A program made the translations under genes and the position numbers. 64,000 nt of DNA from Blasia pusilla (Eukaryota; Marchantiophyta; Marchantiopsida; Blasiales): NCBI GenBank assembly GCA_050084515.1, contig CM114274.1:29698001-29762000 (forward strand), in the 5' to 3' direction. Within the stretch, counting starts at the first letter, position 1; each line of letters begins with the position of its first letter. Below the pieces are notes generated by a model. The model made no database searches. It was not told where the DNA came from and saw nothing but the letters and a program-made list of their open reading frames with translations. Shown here piece after piece: positions 20,561-31,446 of the stretch.

Positions 20561-20887
20561 TTGCGGCTCAAGTGGCTGATTGGTGATTTTGGAAGGAAAG
20601 TGGGAGAACATGAGTGGAAGAAGGATTGGGCCTTATTCAATGGCCTTGCAAGTTATGAAGATCTCTTGCCAAGGAAGAGGAAGTTAGTGAGTAAGGTATT
20701 TGTCAAGCTCAAAGTCACGGAGTTCATGAAGGACCTAGAGGTTCATTATGGCAATGTGGAAAATGGGTCTTTGAGGAGAGATAAGAGACCAAGAGCACAA
20801 GATGAAATATCCCCACCGATCCAATCAAAACAACTAAGGATTCAAACTCCACCAAACTTTGGAAGTATATATGGGCCTATCCCATGA
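20561..20887 (+). pseudogene. Unrecognised 108-residue frame, possibly part of a dead gene
   Basis: A hydrophilic, Lys/Glu-rich frame lies about 650 bp downstream of the kinase-like pseudogene on the same strand. It has an Asp-Trp-Ala-Leu-Phe-Asn-Gly-Leu stretch and a basic Arg-Arg-Asp-Lys-Arg-Pro-Arg segment. No family is recognised. It may be the C-terminal part of the same ancestral gene or element. Confidence 0.25.
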
Positions 20888-21934
20888 CATCAACATGAAC
20901 CGTCATCTTCTCAGCCAGATGGAGAAGAGCACGGAGTGATTCTACCACAACGAGCATCATCAAGCCAACATCAATATGGTGGATTTTTTAGAAGCCTTAG
21001 AGGCCTACTATCTTCTTTGGATATATAGACATAGAGGAAATCCTCCAGTTGAAGAGGAGATACATGACGGAAATGCAAATAAAGGACGAGTCTAGTTGGA
21101 GGAGGAAACGTTTGAGGGCATATGAGGTGTTTTGAATGACCTTAGTATAGAGGGTCCTCACGCCAAAAAATTGGGCAAAGTCCATGATTTGCTTCAATCC
21201 TATTGTCGTAGAAGGTAGCTATATGATAGACATATATAAAACCTGTTATTGGAATCCACATTGTCTTCAAAACAATATGGTACTACCACACATGTGACCA
21301 ACTTGTAGACTTGGTCATGAAGACTGTATCGCCTTTTTTGGCATATCTTTCGATGCACCTGATAGTAATGCACCAACTTCGTATCGCAAATGATCCCAAG
21401 AATAAGAGAACTTCATTTTCCGTTTGGGACATTGTAGCCCCCGATCCAATTATAACCCTAAGATGAATATAGATGGGATATGTGGTTTAAGGAGAAATCC
21501 CACGTCAACAAAGAATTGATCGGGCAATTAGATTGTGGATCATCCACTTCATTACGATTTACGATCGAGGAGACTTTATTCAGGGAATTGCCATAGATCT
21601 CCAAAATTTAGAGGAAAAAACTTCTTCCTTGATTAGAGGTTGAATCCACAAGAAGTTTGGGATGCCCTCAACACAATTCGACAACTTTTTCTAAACAATC
21701 ATAAAAATATATTTGTGTATGATCTTGTCTAAAGGAGACTCAAATTAACCTTACCACATTTCTTACGGCAAGATATTCCTCAAAGGATGGGGGGTATCCA
21801 CGATCAAACCATTATCCTTGCCGAATGCAAGAGAAACTCATTGAATTCTTCAAGAGAGATTGGGAGATGTTTCCAACATAACCAACACAAGACACATATG
21901 ATAGTGAAGCCGATGTTGAGTTGGATAGGATTGT

Positions 21935-22120
21935 TTCTGAAGGTTGCATGTGGACAAAGTCTGTGGACTTATGTCCGTGCTATGGAATGACTTGTCCATA
22001 TGGACCCCACCTTCCGCTTCTTTCTTATTCCCTCCACTTGCCTTCATGTTCCATACTTTCCCATTCTTCATCCCTCCACCTCCATTTCCCATCCCCTCCT
22101 TTTATTGCCCAACTTGCCCT
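21935..22120 (+). repeat. Inverted-repeat partner of 27,870-28,060
   Basis: Starting at tgcatgtggacaaagtctgtgg and running through a CCTTC/CCTCC-rich stretch, this segment is similar to the reverse complement of about 27,870-28,045 over some 170 bp. The two lie about 5.9 kb apart in opposite orientation and flank the region containing the hAT transposase pseudogene. They may be sub-terminal parts of one element or two separate insertions of one repeat. Confidence 0.6.
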
Positions 22121-22735
22121 TGCTCTACCTTCCATCATAAGCTATAAGTATGGGTTCCACTTCTTGCATTCCATGTCTGCAGATATGTCTAAACTTGCCC
22201 ATCCAAGTCCATCCTAAGGACGGACTCGTCTGCTTTTATGTAACCATGTAGTTCCTCGTGGAGGAGAGAAGCACATGACTAGAGCTAGGGGAAGTGTTGC
22301 ATTGGCGAGACATCTAAACCACTGTTACGTATACCTGATGATGAATCCGATTAGATAGGATGAGTTTATGTTCATATCCTCGGGGATATCACAATACATA
22401 TGCTCCATATACCACGCAAGGCTAGGCCCCTATTTGACCCTCCCTATTTTCAGTCGATTTAATTAAATTATGCCAATAAAAAAATACCCTTCAATAACTT
22501 TTTGGCTACTTTTTCCCCTATTTGACCCTCCCTTTCTTAATTAAATTTTTTTTAAGAATGAAAAAAGCCATGTGAAACATAAGTATTTAACATCTATTAT
22601 AAAAATTAGGGATTGTTACGGGTGGGCATTCCCCACCCAAACATTGAATTAAAAATAGAAGACCAAAAATATGATCTTAGATTTTTAGTTACATCTTGGA
22701 GTCAAAAATAGAAAATTTGAGCAGTCTGATTGTGA

Positions 22736-23045
22736 GATTATATTACCATGACCAAGCCTACCAAGTTTCATTCCAATCCAATGATGGAAACAAATCTTGG
22801 CCCAAAATGAAGGATTATAGTGAAAGGAAGCTAAGTGAATTCCCACATCAAGCCCTCTTCTTTCACTATCTTGAATTTGTTATTATGTCATAGATTCAAT
22901 ATTAGAAAATCCGGGTCCAAACCGCCCACGTGGATTATTACATTATCAAGACCAAGCCCCCCAAGTTCCAATCCAATCCAATGGTGGAAACAAATTTTGG
23001 CCGTGGATGAAGGAGAAGAGTAAAATAATCCAAGTGAATCCCCAG
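22736..23045. repeat. Tandem duplication, about 195-bp period
   Basis: The segment with attaccatgaccaagcc, caagttt, tccaatccaatg and tggaaacaaat (22742-22850) recurs with substitutions at 22935-23045. Both copies end near 'aagtgaat.ccca'. This is an old tandem duplication in AT-rich DNA. Confidence 0.7.
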
Positions 23046-24720
23046 AAATGATCCTAAATGTAACAAAATTCTCTTGAAATCAAGTGAAGGAGGGAATCAC
23101 CAGAAACAAACCCACAATATACTAATATCAATATTTCTATTCTATTATTGATATTTTCTTTGGAATTGCATAACCCCTTGCAACTTTCGACCAAAGTCTG
23201 ATTTTTTTCCCCATTTTTGGATGGCCTTGCTTACATCGATTTAATATTTTTTTATTTCCCCCGCCCTTGTGTAAGTTCAACGAAATTCCAAAAAATTCTG
23301 TTAGCAATTAAAAATACCTTTAGTTTGACATACATTGTTGTCGACTTTTCCTTCAATGACATCCCGTAGTTCATATCTCTATAATGTAAATAAGTATGGG
23401 GTTTCTCTCAATCCACAAGTTTTCTTATATTACCTATTTTTGTACAATCTTATGGAAAAATACCGTACCCCTTGGGCAAGATTGAATGCATGTTTCTGCA
23501 TGAAGTTTTATGGATGGTGATTTCAAGTTGGAAGATGATATGGAGTTGGAAGATTAAGAGTTCCATGACTTTCAAAATACAAATTTCAATTTTATCCTTC
23601 ATTGCTTCCTACTATTATGGGTGTAAGCTAACCAAGAAGACATATGAATCAAAGGTAATTATGAAATTGGTCCATGAAGTAAGTTCTCGAACGTCTCTGA
23701 GTTTTCCCTAGGATTTTCATTTGGGTAAGATTAAAAGTACGATGAGGAAATTAATTATTTGATTTTAAAAAATTATAACTATTTTCAGTAGAGTTTTAAA
23801 ATATGTTTTCCACTTTCAATTTTAAAATATGATTTTCCACAAAGTCTATTATGAAATTTACCCCATGGGCCTATATTAAACTGAAAAACAGAACGAGGGG
23901 AAATTTCTAATAGTTAAAATACTCAGGATTTTTTTATTTGAGAGCTTATATAGTACATACATGACTGAAAATAGCTTTCAATATTAATATATTTGAAATA
24001 ATATTATAACATAATGCAAGGAGAAGTAGTGAATTAATATTGAATAGGATGACTCATAGTATGATTTCCAACTAAAGAAAACTAGAAAAAGAATTTTTTC
24101 ATCAATCTTTTAGACATGGAAAATAAAAAAATTAAGAACTTTACAAGGTTAGAATATAATAATCACTACTAAAAGATTCAACGAACCTCTAAGAAGGTCT
24201 CATTTAAGAAGTACTAAAATTTTTAAAAAATACCAAAAATTTTGATAAAATAATTCTCAAAAGGTTAAGAAAAAATGCAAAAGAGATCATGAAAATAGGG
24301 TAAGAATTAATTATGCCCTTGAATCTTAGATTTTTTTGAAATATGTAAATATTTTATGAACAACATTTCCCAATAACAATTTTACTTTAATGTTATAAAT
24401 AGAATTAATTTATTTATTGAAATTTTGGAAGAAGATTTTTTGTTTGAACACACTCTCGTATAAATTTTTTTTATTTCTTCCAAAAACAGGAAATAAATAA
24501 ACAAGTTTGTCCATTATTCATCATATGTAACTATGTGATCTTCACGTGAAATTTTGGCCACTTGATCATCCAAATGTATCTAACCTACTTGGAAATTTCC
24601 GCTGAAAAATGGGGTTGTAATTAAAAGCGCAAAAGTTTTAAGTCGATTTTTGGACCATTGCAATTAAACCTTCTAGCAAAAAAGGGTATTTTAATTTTCC
24701 ATCTTGTCAAAGTATTTTTC
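23046..24720. other. No gene recognised; AT-rich
   Basis: Long A/T-rich stretch with only short frames lacking family character. Diverged transposon remnants are likely. Confidence 0.4.
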
Positions 24721-24734
24721 ATCCTAAATTGAAA

Positions 24735-25060
24735 TCTGGGCTAAAGTCGGGCCATGGGTGCGATACGAGCTGAGGGTGAGCATGACGCGGGCGCCCTCAT
24801 GGGTTGAGGGCGAGCTCCCTCGCGGCCTGGCGTGCGGGCTTGCAAACCTATTGTGGTCTTGGTGGGCCAAGCGCGGGCGCCCTCGCAGGCTTAGCGGGCG
24901 GAGGACGAGCTTGGCGCGGGCTGGCATTCAAGTTTACAGGCTTAGAATGGGACCATGTGGGTAGTGTGCAAGACTAAGTTCAGAATACGCAGGTTGGTTG
25001 CTGGCTTAGGCTCGGCACATACGAGCTGTGCGGGCTGAGGCTGTCGACACAGTCAGAAGA
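24735..25060. repeat. GC-rich island of short imperfect repeats
   Basis: About 320 bp with sharply higher G+C than the surrounding AT-rich DNA. It is made of variants of gcgggc, gccctcg and gggcttg units: gcgggcgccctc occurs at about 24767 and 24863, with further gagggcgagctccctcgcgg-type pieces. The repeats leave both strands open (24724-24927 minus, 24758-24964 plus), which does not indicate a gene. Confidence 0.6.
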
Positions 25061-25288
25061 TGTGGGCTCCGTCGGCTTGGGTGTGGGCGTAAATGCGGTT
25101 AGTGTATGGGTGTCGTGTGCAGATAGGGGAGGATTATGATTGTTATTGAAGGCTTGAGGGGATGGAGAGGAGAGTAGAAGATAAGATAGGGTGGTTGTAT
25201 TACACTTCTAGAGAATAGGTTAGTTGCCAAGGAAAGTAGTTAAAGAAGTCAGGATATTATAGGTGGAGAGAGGAAAGGAGAATATTAA

Positions 25289-25880
25289 TGTTGGATTCTC
25301 AATATCCACTTCTCTGGGCACCATTCATCTGATTGGCCCCCTTGTATGAGGAGAAGCCTAGATTGATGGTTCCAACTTAGACGTCGAAGGAGTCGAAGAC
25401 GAGGTGGTTTTATGGAGTTACTAGGATTAGTAACCCTATATTGTATCGTAGGTGGAAATTTAAAAAGCCCTGGAGAAATAGTCGTTAGCGCATTCTAGGA
25501 TTATCTAACCCATATATTCTATCGAAGCTCTTTTGTGAGCGCACGGACGTACTAGGCCACTTTGTATCTAAGTTTTATAAAATTTTTTCTTCACTTCATA
25601 TTTAAAATATGATTATTAGAAAAATAGTTGCAAATTAAAATGAAGAAAAATGGAAAAGGAAGGTAGGAGAACAAAAAAGACCCTGGCGATTAGTGAAAAT
25701 TTTCACTAATCGCCCTAGAATAGTGAAATAGTCAAGAGACGCAGGGGTAGCGCATTCTCGTATGTCGAGTTATCTCCATGTTGAGGTTCCATCGAAGCTC
25801 TTTGTGAGCGCACGGACGGACTAGGCCACTTTGTATCTAAGTTTTATAAATATTTGAGTAATTTTGTCACTTTCTATCTT
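25289..25880 (+). repeat. Diverged solo Copia LTR with a duplicated 3' end
   Basis: TGTTGGATTCTCAATATCC at 25289 matches the 5' end of the Copia LTR at 16644-17061, and the match continues through the tgaggagaagcctagattga and gagcgcacggacgtactagg segments to about 25,580. The LTR end is then repeated: a second copy of the part from cgcattctcgtatgtcgag to aagttttataaa lies at 25750-25850. No internal Copia sequence adjoins, so this is a solo LTR, modified by a later local duplication of about 290 bp. Confidence 0.85.
25685..25714. repeat. Perfect 30-bp palindrome
   Basis: ggcgattagtgaaaa is followed with no spacer by its exact reverse complement. The half-site also occurs singly at about 26012-26031 (ggcgattagtgaaaattttc) in the duplicated copy of this region, so the palindrome is probably derived from, or was lost in, one of the two copies. 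Confidence 0.9.
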
Positions 25881-26439
25881 CTCATATTTAAAATATGATT
25901 GAACTGGGTGGTTGTACTAGAAAATAGGTTAGTTGCAAATTAAAATTGGTAAAGGAGTTAGTAAAGGTGGAAAAGGAATGGAATAGGAGAACAAAATAAG
26001 ACTTGCGAAATGGCGATTAGTGAAAATTTTCTATGAATACATTGTAAATGAGGATAGATGAGGAAAAATAATTAAGGGTTCATTCTCTTCCTTCCATCCT
26101 CCTCTATATAAACTTGCTCATTTTAAATATACCCTCAAAATCTCTTCCTTCCCTCCATGTCTCCCTCACTCTACTCTTTTGTGGGAGTTTTTTTCCATAC
26201 ATAGGTGAACTTGATAAGTGAGAATATATTTTGCCACTGGATGAATCTGATAATTGAAGATATCTCGATTATCTAAGTTAGAATATTGATCTTTCTTGTT
26301 CATAGTGAATGTTCCAAGTTTTTATTGGAGTTTTATGGAAAATATTTACTGTAATTATCATACTTTTCATCGGTCAATATATCCTACTATTGACATTTAA
26401 AAAAATTCGAGTTATCCAAATATTGTTGGATGAGGTTAA

Positions 26440-27820
26440 TCATGACCAAAGCTAGAGAACTTCAACAGATCGTAAAGGAACATTGGGAAGAAGTATAGAT
26501 GGAAGATGGAACATCAAGCAAATGGCAGTATATCCATCATGCCAAATTATGTGTGAAGGTCCCTCTTAGTATGCAACCGGATCTCCAAAACATAGTACTT
26601 TTGGGAAATCGGCAAAGAAGGGAAGGAAGATCCTCGAGTGAAGTGGAGGAGATGACACCATTACAAATAGGTTTGAAATAGACAAGAAATAGTGTTTACG
26701 TTGTGTCCAATATTGATGGGATTATGGACATGAGACCATGTGACATTCATAAATATTCTCCATGAATCTAGAGGAGTAGCTAGACCGAGTTGATTGACTA
26801 GTAGCATTGAAAAGAAGCAAGCTAATATGAGGGATTATTTCAACATCCATGGAATAGAAGTTGCAAATGACATGTGGTCAAAGTATATCTATGAATATGG
26901 AATATCATTCAATGTACTACGACAAGATGCTTTCAAGCAAGCACTGTTGGCAACAACAAAGGTGAAGGGTTACTCACGTCCTAGTTGCAATTCGTTGTGC
27001 GTCACTCTATTTGAGAAACAAATAGGGAAGATGAAGGAAAAGGTGGATGGCATATTGGATAATTTTCATTTTGGGACCACGATCATCACCAACTCTTGGA
27101 CCAACATGAGGAGTGAGTCTTTAGTGAACATCATAGTCTTGTGTCCACAAGGTTAGCTCATGATTAAGTCGATAGACACCAAAGGGGAATGCCAAACGGC
27201 TGAATGGTTGGCAGGTCATATAGAGACGACTTTCATGCTCATATATCCAACGAATGTGTTGCAACTTATGACACACAATGCTAGTGATGAATGAGCAACA
27301 AGGAAACTTATTGCAACAAAGTTTCCTCATATTCTTTGGGATGGTTCTGTATCACATTCTCTTGATCTAGTATCTGAAGAATGGGATAAGTGGCCTTGGG
27401 TGAATAGGATTTTTTTGCAAGCTCGTGAGATGGTAGTATTTGTGAAGACTAGAACTTTGGTGATGGCCAAATTCATGGAAACCAACCAAGTGAAGAGATA
27501 ATTGTTGATTCTTGCAAATACATGGTTTGCAATAAACCTAATAATGTTCGGACATGTCTTAGAATTGAGGGAGGCATTCCATGCCATAGTTGCCACAAAT
27601 GCTTCCAGGGAGTATTTCAATGGGCGGGATGTGAGGCAAAGAGAGAATGCACGAGAGATTGAGACTATGGTGGCCAATCACAATTTTTGGATAGAAGGTG
27701 AAGAATTGTTTGTTGCAGCTTTGCCAACTTTTATTTTGTTGAGAGAGTATGATGGTCATATACCAATGATGGGGCGTATTTATTGCCGCATATTTCATAT
27801 AATAGAAGAAATCCGTTCTT
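26440..27820 (+). pseudogene. hAT-family transposase (DUF659 type)
   Basis: From about 26794 the frame shows the DUF659/hAT pattern: Ile-Ser-Phe-Asn-Val-Leu-Arg near residue 47, Tyr-Ser-Arg-Pro-Ser-Cys-Asn-Ser-Leu near residue 79, then a 'TTIITNSWTNMR' equivalent and Leu-Val-Asn-Ile. After a stop at 27154 the next block gives Ser-Ile-Asp-Thr-Lys-Gly and Thr-His-Asn-Ala-Ser, matching the family's DNA-binding and catalytic core with the Asp of TDNAS changed to His. A frame at 27502-27820 contains the C-terminal helix region (Trp-Phe-Ala-Ile-Asn-Leu-Ile-Met-Phe). Stops near 27154, 27292 and 27500 make it a pseudogene. The region 26440-26700 may be the degraded BED-finger end. Confidence 0.82.
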
Positions 27821-27869
27821 TTCCTGTAACTCCATGGCTCGGTGTGGGTGGAAGGCGTCGCGGTTTTTT

Positions 27870-28060
27870 GTGACAATGTCCAGGGCTATGATAGGAGGGA
27901 GTGGAGGTGGAAGGAGGAAGAAATGGGGGAGTATGGAACACGAAGGCAAGTAAGGGGAATGAGAAAGAAGGGAAAGGTGGAGCTCATACGGAAAAGTCCT
28001 TCCATAGGGTGGACATAAGTCCACGGACACGGACTTTGTTCACATGCAACCTTGATTGCC
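27870..28060 (-). repeat. Inverted-repeat partner of 21,935-22,120
   Basis: See the partner entry. The segment ends at the common phrase ggactttgttcacatgcaacc, which is the reverse complement of the start of the other copy, allowing for substitutions. Confidence 0.6.
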
Positions 28061-28248
28061 ACCCCAATACAGGTTACGTAATGCTCTTGGGAGTATGGTT
28101 AAAGTTATTCTAGATGATGGGCATTTATCCACAATAAGTTACAAAATGTCTACTAGAATGCCAACTTAAGGTGCCATGCACGAGAATGAAGGGAAATCTT
28201 TTTCTTGCTGCTCGTAGAGGGGAAACATTTTCTTGCTGCTCGGTTGCC

Positions 28249-28315
28249 ACATGTCAAACAAAGAGGTATTTGCAAATTAAGAAGGCACTCTCCCATAATA
28301 ATATAGATTTGACTA
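28249..28315. repeat. Dispersed short repeat (MITE-like), copy 1
   Basis: cacatgt.., aagaggtatttg, aaggcactctcccataataatatagat matches a second copy at 58617-58680 (ccacatgtt, gaggagtttg, gaggcactctacaatagtaatatagat). Similar short motifs suggest a small interspersed element; its ends are not defined. Confidence 0.5.
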
Positions 28316-28789
28316 AGATAATTTGCTTGGTTAGCTATTTGTGATAGAAAAATACTTGCTATACTTGAGTTATATGAAGAGAATAAACTACCATTATCCA
28401 CCCTAAAGTGATTTCCATGTGCTTTCATTCTCTTAAAGGAGAGGTATGAAAGTGATGGAGGCACTAACAACTTCAAGACTAATTCATCTACCTCGTTTCC
28501 TTTCGCATTTTCTTCTATGATTTTAAGACGTATCCACTCAGCAAATTAATGTGTATTCTTGCCAGAAAGTCTATAAATTCTTTGCAACAAAAGTATATTC
28601 GATATGATATTTGTGAAACCAATGATACAAATAGTAGCAATGTCAAAAGGTAAGATCTGAAATCAAGGGTGCGCCAATGGTTTACTTGATCCAACTAGTG
28701 AAAGACTCATTTTTTTCCAAAACATATTGGTGGGCCACAACTACAAGTTTAGCTGTTAGCTAGTGCTTAGTGTCTGCTCCAAAATCTCA

Positions 28790-29585
28790 CCAATAATACC
28801 TTCCTCCTTAGAAGTGTCCCAAATCCTAGTTTGCACCATATCTTGCATGTACTCTATGGTGAATCCTAGGGCCTCATCAAGGATATACCCTTCAGCCATA
28901 TATCCCTCTGGTCGAGCTCAAGATTGCACATAACCTTTTAGAACTCCCAAGTATCGCTCTATTGAATACATCCATCGACAACCAACTAGACCACATATGT
29001 TGAGCTCTTCCACCAAGTGCACCATGAGGTGAGTCAAGACATCAAAGAAAGATTGGGGGAAGTGTACTTCCATGAGACACAAGGTAGTCGCCACATCCTA
29101 TTTTAATGAAGAAGATTGGGCAGGATTCCAATTTTTCACACAAAGCTTCCAAAAGACTTGTGACATGTGCATTACAGTCATTCTCACATGACCCTTAAGG
29201 AGACCCCATAAGAAATAAGGCATTAACTATTGCATGAATACATATAGGTCATAAGACTTCAAGCTAACTAATTTATTGCGAAAAAGGTACGGTGCTTCTG
29301 TTATGCACTTGCATATCCACTTGAGACGTTAAGTGCTTCTACCCTTAAGTTGAAATTTTTATTTCCTCGAGACTCAACACATGGTCTGCGCTTGGTTTTA
29401 ATTTAGCCTCATCTCTATTAGGATGAGCGTGCAACCAAAGATGTTGTCAAATACCTCTTACCTCCATATCCTGCCTTATTTTTATAGATTCCTTCTTCTT
29501 TGAACCAAAAAGGGTCTTAAGGGTATTATCAACTACATTCTCTTCACAATGCATTGCATCCAAGGTATGCTAAATTAGTAAGACC
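28790..29585 (-). pseudogene. CACTA (En/Spm) transposase fragment with DUF4218 region
   Basis: Reading the minus strand and allowing stops gives the TNP2/DUF4218 block of plant CACTA transposases. In order: a Cys-Asn-Ala-x-His-Cys-Glu-Glu-Asn-Val segment (about 29545), Val-Met-His-Met-Ser-Gln-Val-Phe (about 29175), Val-His-Phe-Pro-Gln-Ser-Phe-Phe-Asp-Val (about 29065), Leu-Val-Glu-Glu-Leu-Asn-Ile-Cys-Gly (about 29010), then Arg-Trp-Met-Tyr-Ser-Ile-Glu-Arg-Tyr-Leu-Gly (about 28970) and Arg-Pro-Glu-Gly. The order matches the family. In-frame stops are frequent, so it is an old fragment. Terminal CACTA repeats were not found. Confidence 0.8.
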
Positions 29586-29851
29586 TGGAAAGATATACTA
29601 GTTGAGAAGAAGTCTAAAAAAATATAGGGATAAATACTTAATCAAAAATTAGCCCTAGAAAGTATCTTACGTCCAATCCTTTTGGCACTTCTTAAACAAA
29701 TAGAGAATCAAGTCGTATCTTTATGAAGTCTAGATGATATGAAAGGTTCAATTTGGTTCCCTAAGGAGGAATTTTCTCCATTTCCTAGTTTTTCCAGTGA
29801 CCTAATAAAGTCTCATTAAGAACGAGCATTATAATAGAATCTAAGCTAGGG

Positions 29852-30054
29852 TGTTGGATTCTCAATATCCACTTCTCCTTATGTGTCATTATTCTGATAT
29901 CAACCCTCTTATATGAAGAGAAGCATAGATTGAAGGTTTTGACTCATACGTCAAAGGAGTCATAGTAATACAGCAGTAGGTGGTTTATGGAGTAGCATTA
30001 TTAGGATTATCTAACCTTATAATGTATTAGGGTGTAGAGCCTCATGTAGAGCAT
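29852..30054 (+). repeat. Copia copy 2, 5' LTR, first half (interrupted)
   Basis: TGTTGGATTCTCAATATCCAC at 29852 begins a Copia LTR in plus orientation. After 203 bp, at the point homologous to the middle of the 12.1/16.6-kb LTRs, it is cut by the Gypsy element. The last four bases, gcat, are repeated on the other side at 39418-39421, where the LTR resumes with gcatcttaatgcaaa. The two halves together equal a full LTR of about 440 bp. Confidence 0.93.
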
Positions 30055-30675
30055 TGTCGTGCGCATACATATCGCTACACAACATACATCGCTCGTCACA
30101 TCTACACCACACAACACCGATCTTCCCCACACACGGGTCGATCCACACATGTACAAAAATCAACTCATACATATACATGGAGATCAGTCAACAAAAATAA
30201 AGAGTAGTAAAAACGGCACACCCGGCCTAAAACTCCACTCCTCAATCTACATCGGCATATTGAGCCTCGTCCACCCTATGCTATCAAGGAATCCGGACGC
30301 TAGCACCCTAGTCCTAGCTCACACACATACAAGGGAGGTGCTCCAACGGCCCAACATGAGAAAGATGGCTTAGGAAAGCCATCTTCCTCTCTTATATAGG
30401 TTGGGAAGAACCAAAAGGCTCTTCCCCTAAGAATAGCCCTTCCTTGGTAACTCGCGCAAGACAGGTTACCAGGGGCGTGACTGGTCAACAAGTCACCCGG
30501 TGTAAAAGACCTCAACATGAAAGTCGTCGTAAACGACGCTTGGCGTTCTGACGCAATGGACCTATCCTCAACCTCATCCAACTTTGTGGGACAAAGTTAC
30601 ACTCAAGATAGTCCGCTGGCTCCTACGCCCTATCCACGATAGATCTCGGACCTATCGGCTACTCGAGATATGACC
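30055..30675 (-). repeat. Gypsy 3' LTR
   Basis: The part 30192-30666 matches 38942-39407 (the other LTR) at high identity, with a few indels. On the element strand the LTR begins near GGTCATATCTCGAGTAGCC (TGTCA in the other copies) and ends TATGCGCACGACA, next to the target duplication. The last 137 bp (30055-30191) are missing from the 5' LTR but are repeated just inside the 3' LTR at 30681-30816. Confidence 0.9.
30362..30399 (-). promoter_or_regulatory. LTR promoter: TATA box followed by a stem-loop
   Basis: On the element strand CTATATAAGAG (about 30389-30399) is followed by a perfect 10-bp stem, aagatggctt / aagccatctt, with a 4-nt loop (30362-30385). The same pair occurs at 39110-39146 and at 49147-49184. 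The spacing puts the expected transcription start in or next to the stem-loop, so it would form the 5' end of the element RNA. Confidence 0.7.
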
Positions 30676-30680
30676 GTTGT

Positions 30681-30816
30681 TGTCGTGCGCATACATATCG
30701 CTACACAACATACATCGCTTGTCACATCTATACCACACAACACTGATCTTCCCCATACACGGGTCGATCCACACATGTACAAAAATCAACTCATACATAT
30801 ACATGGAGATCACTCA
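30681..30816 (-). repeat. Extra copy of the LTR tail inside the 3' LTR
   Basis: This segment is about 95% identical to 30055-30191. In a standard element a polypurine tract should sit here, but none adjoins the LTR. Confidence 0.85.
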
Positions 30817-30891
30817 ACGCGCCCCCTAGTCGGCGGTTGGATCCCCCAACCTGATAGAAAATATCACATCTCTCTGACATGACTTACTACC

Positions 30892-31185
30892 CTATACACA
30901 TCTCGGACACATCCATCGTCCCGTGGGAACCACATCAAGAGGGGGGGTCAGACATGACATATGCCACCCTCGAGAACAACCATCACATACCAACATGGTG
31001 GCTGCACCCCTCGCAGATCCGCACAACATACACCTCAAGCCTGCAGGTACCATTGCCAAGCTTGGATCCACCGTCCCATCTACGTTCGGAAGATGACATG
31101 GCGCACAATTGCGCATATGATCTTTCCAAACCATACCATCCCGTCCCTCCAACATGAGGACTCCGGTCGGTAATACCTCGCGCAC
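30892..31185 (-). pseudogene. Integrase C-terminal end fused to a PHD finger
   Basis: The frame is the same as that of 31237-31446, separated by a single TAG. Residues 52-96 form a complete C4HC3 PHD finger: C52, C55, C67, C70, H75, C78, C93, C96, with the characteristic Cys-Asp-Gly-Cys, Gly-Trp-His, Pro-Pro-Leu and Trp-x-Cys-Pro-x-Cys signatures. PHD fingers read the methylation state of histone H3 tails or other chromatin marks. Placed at the end of pol, it probably targets the integration complex, as chromodomains do in chromoviruses. A stop follows directly after the last Cys-Val, so it is the true C-terminus of pol. Confidence 0.93.
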
Positions 31186-31236
31186 ACGTAGGATCGTGCG
31201 CCCTGCAGTGACATCTAGCGTCGTGGGTGCAGCCTG

Positions 31237-31446
31237 CTATAAATACACATAATCTCCAGGATGAAACCTCCTAATCCCTGGACGATAACCTCCTCCACAA
31301 ATGGTCGCGTACCTCAATGTATCTCTATGTTGGGCAATAGCTAAGTTCTCAAAGGCCATAGGCATAACTCTACGAAAAACTTCTGCCCTCTGAGAACATG
31401 CTTGCACCCACACATCTGGATCATCAAGATCTAACACCTCTGCCAT
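31237..31446 (-). pseudogene. Gypsy integrase C-terminal domain
   Basis: The 69-residue frame contains Ala-Glu-Val-Phe-Arg-Arg and Ala-Gln-His-Arg-Asp-Thr-x-Arg-Tyr followed by Phe-His-Pro-Gly-Asp-Tyr-Val-Tyr-Leu. This is the usual 'FxPGDxVYL' entry into the integrase C-terminal beta-barrel. A single stop separates it from the rest of the barrel and the PHD finger. Upstream (31,447-31,600) the conserved Pro-Tyr-Phe-Leu-Leu-Phe-Gly-Arg-Glu-Pro segment can be read in the same direction. Confidence 0.88.

Noticed and set aside
31237-31446. Chromodomain after the integrase
   Set aside because: The residues fit the integrase C-terminal barrel entry, and no chromodomain aromatic pattern is present; the following domain is a PHD finger.
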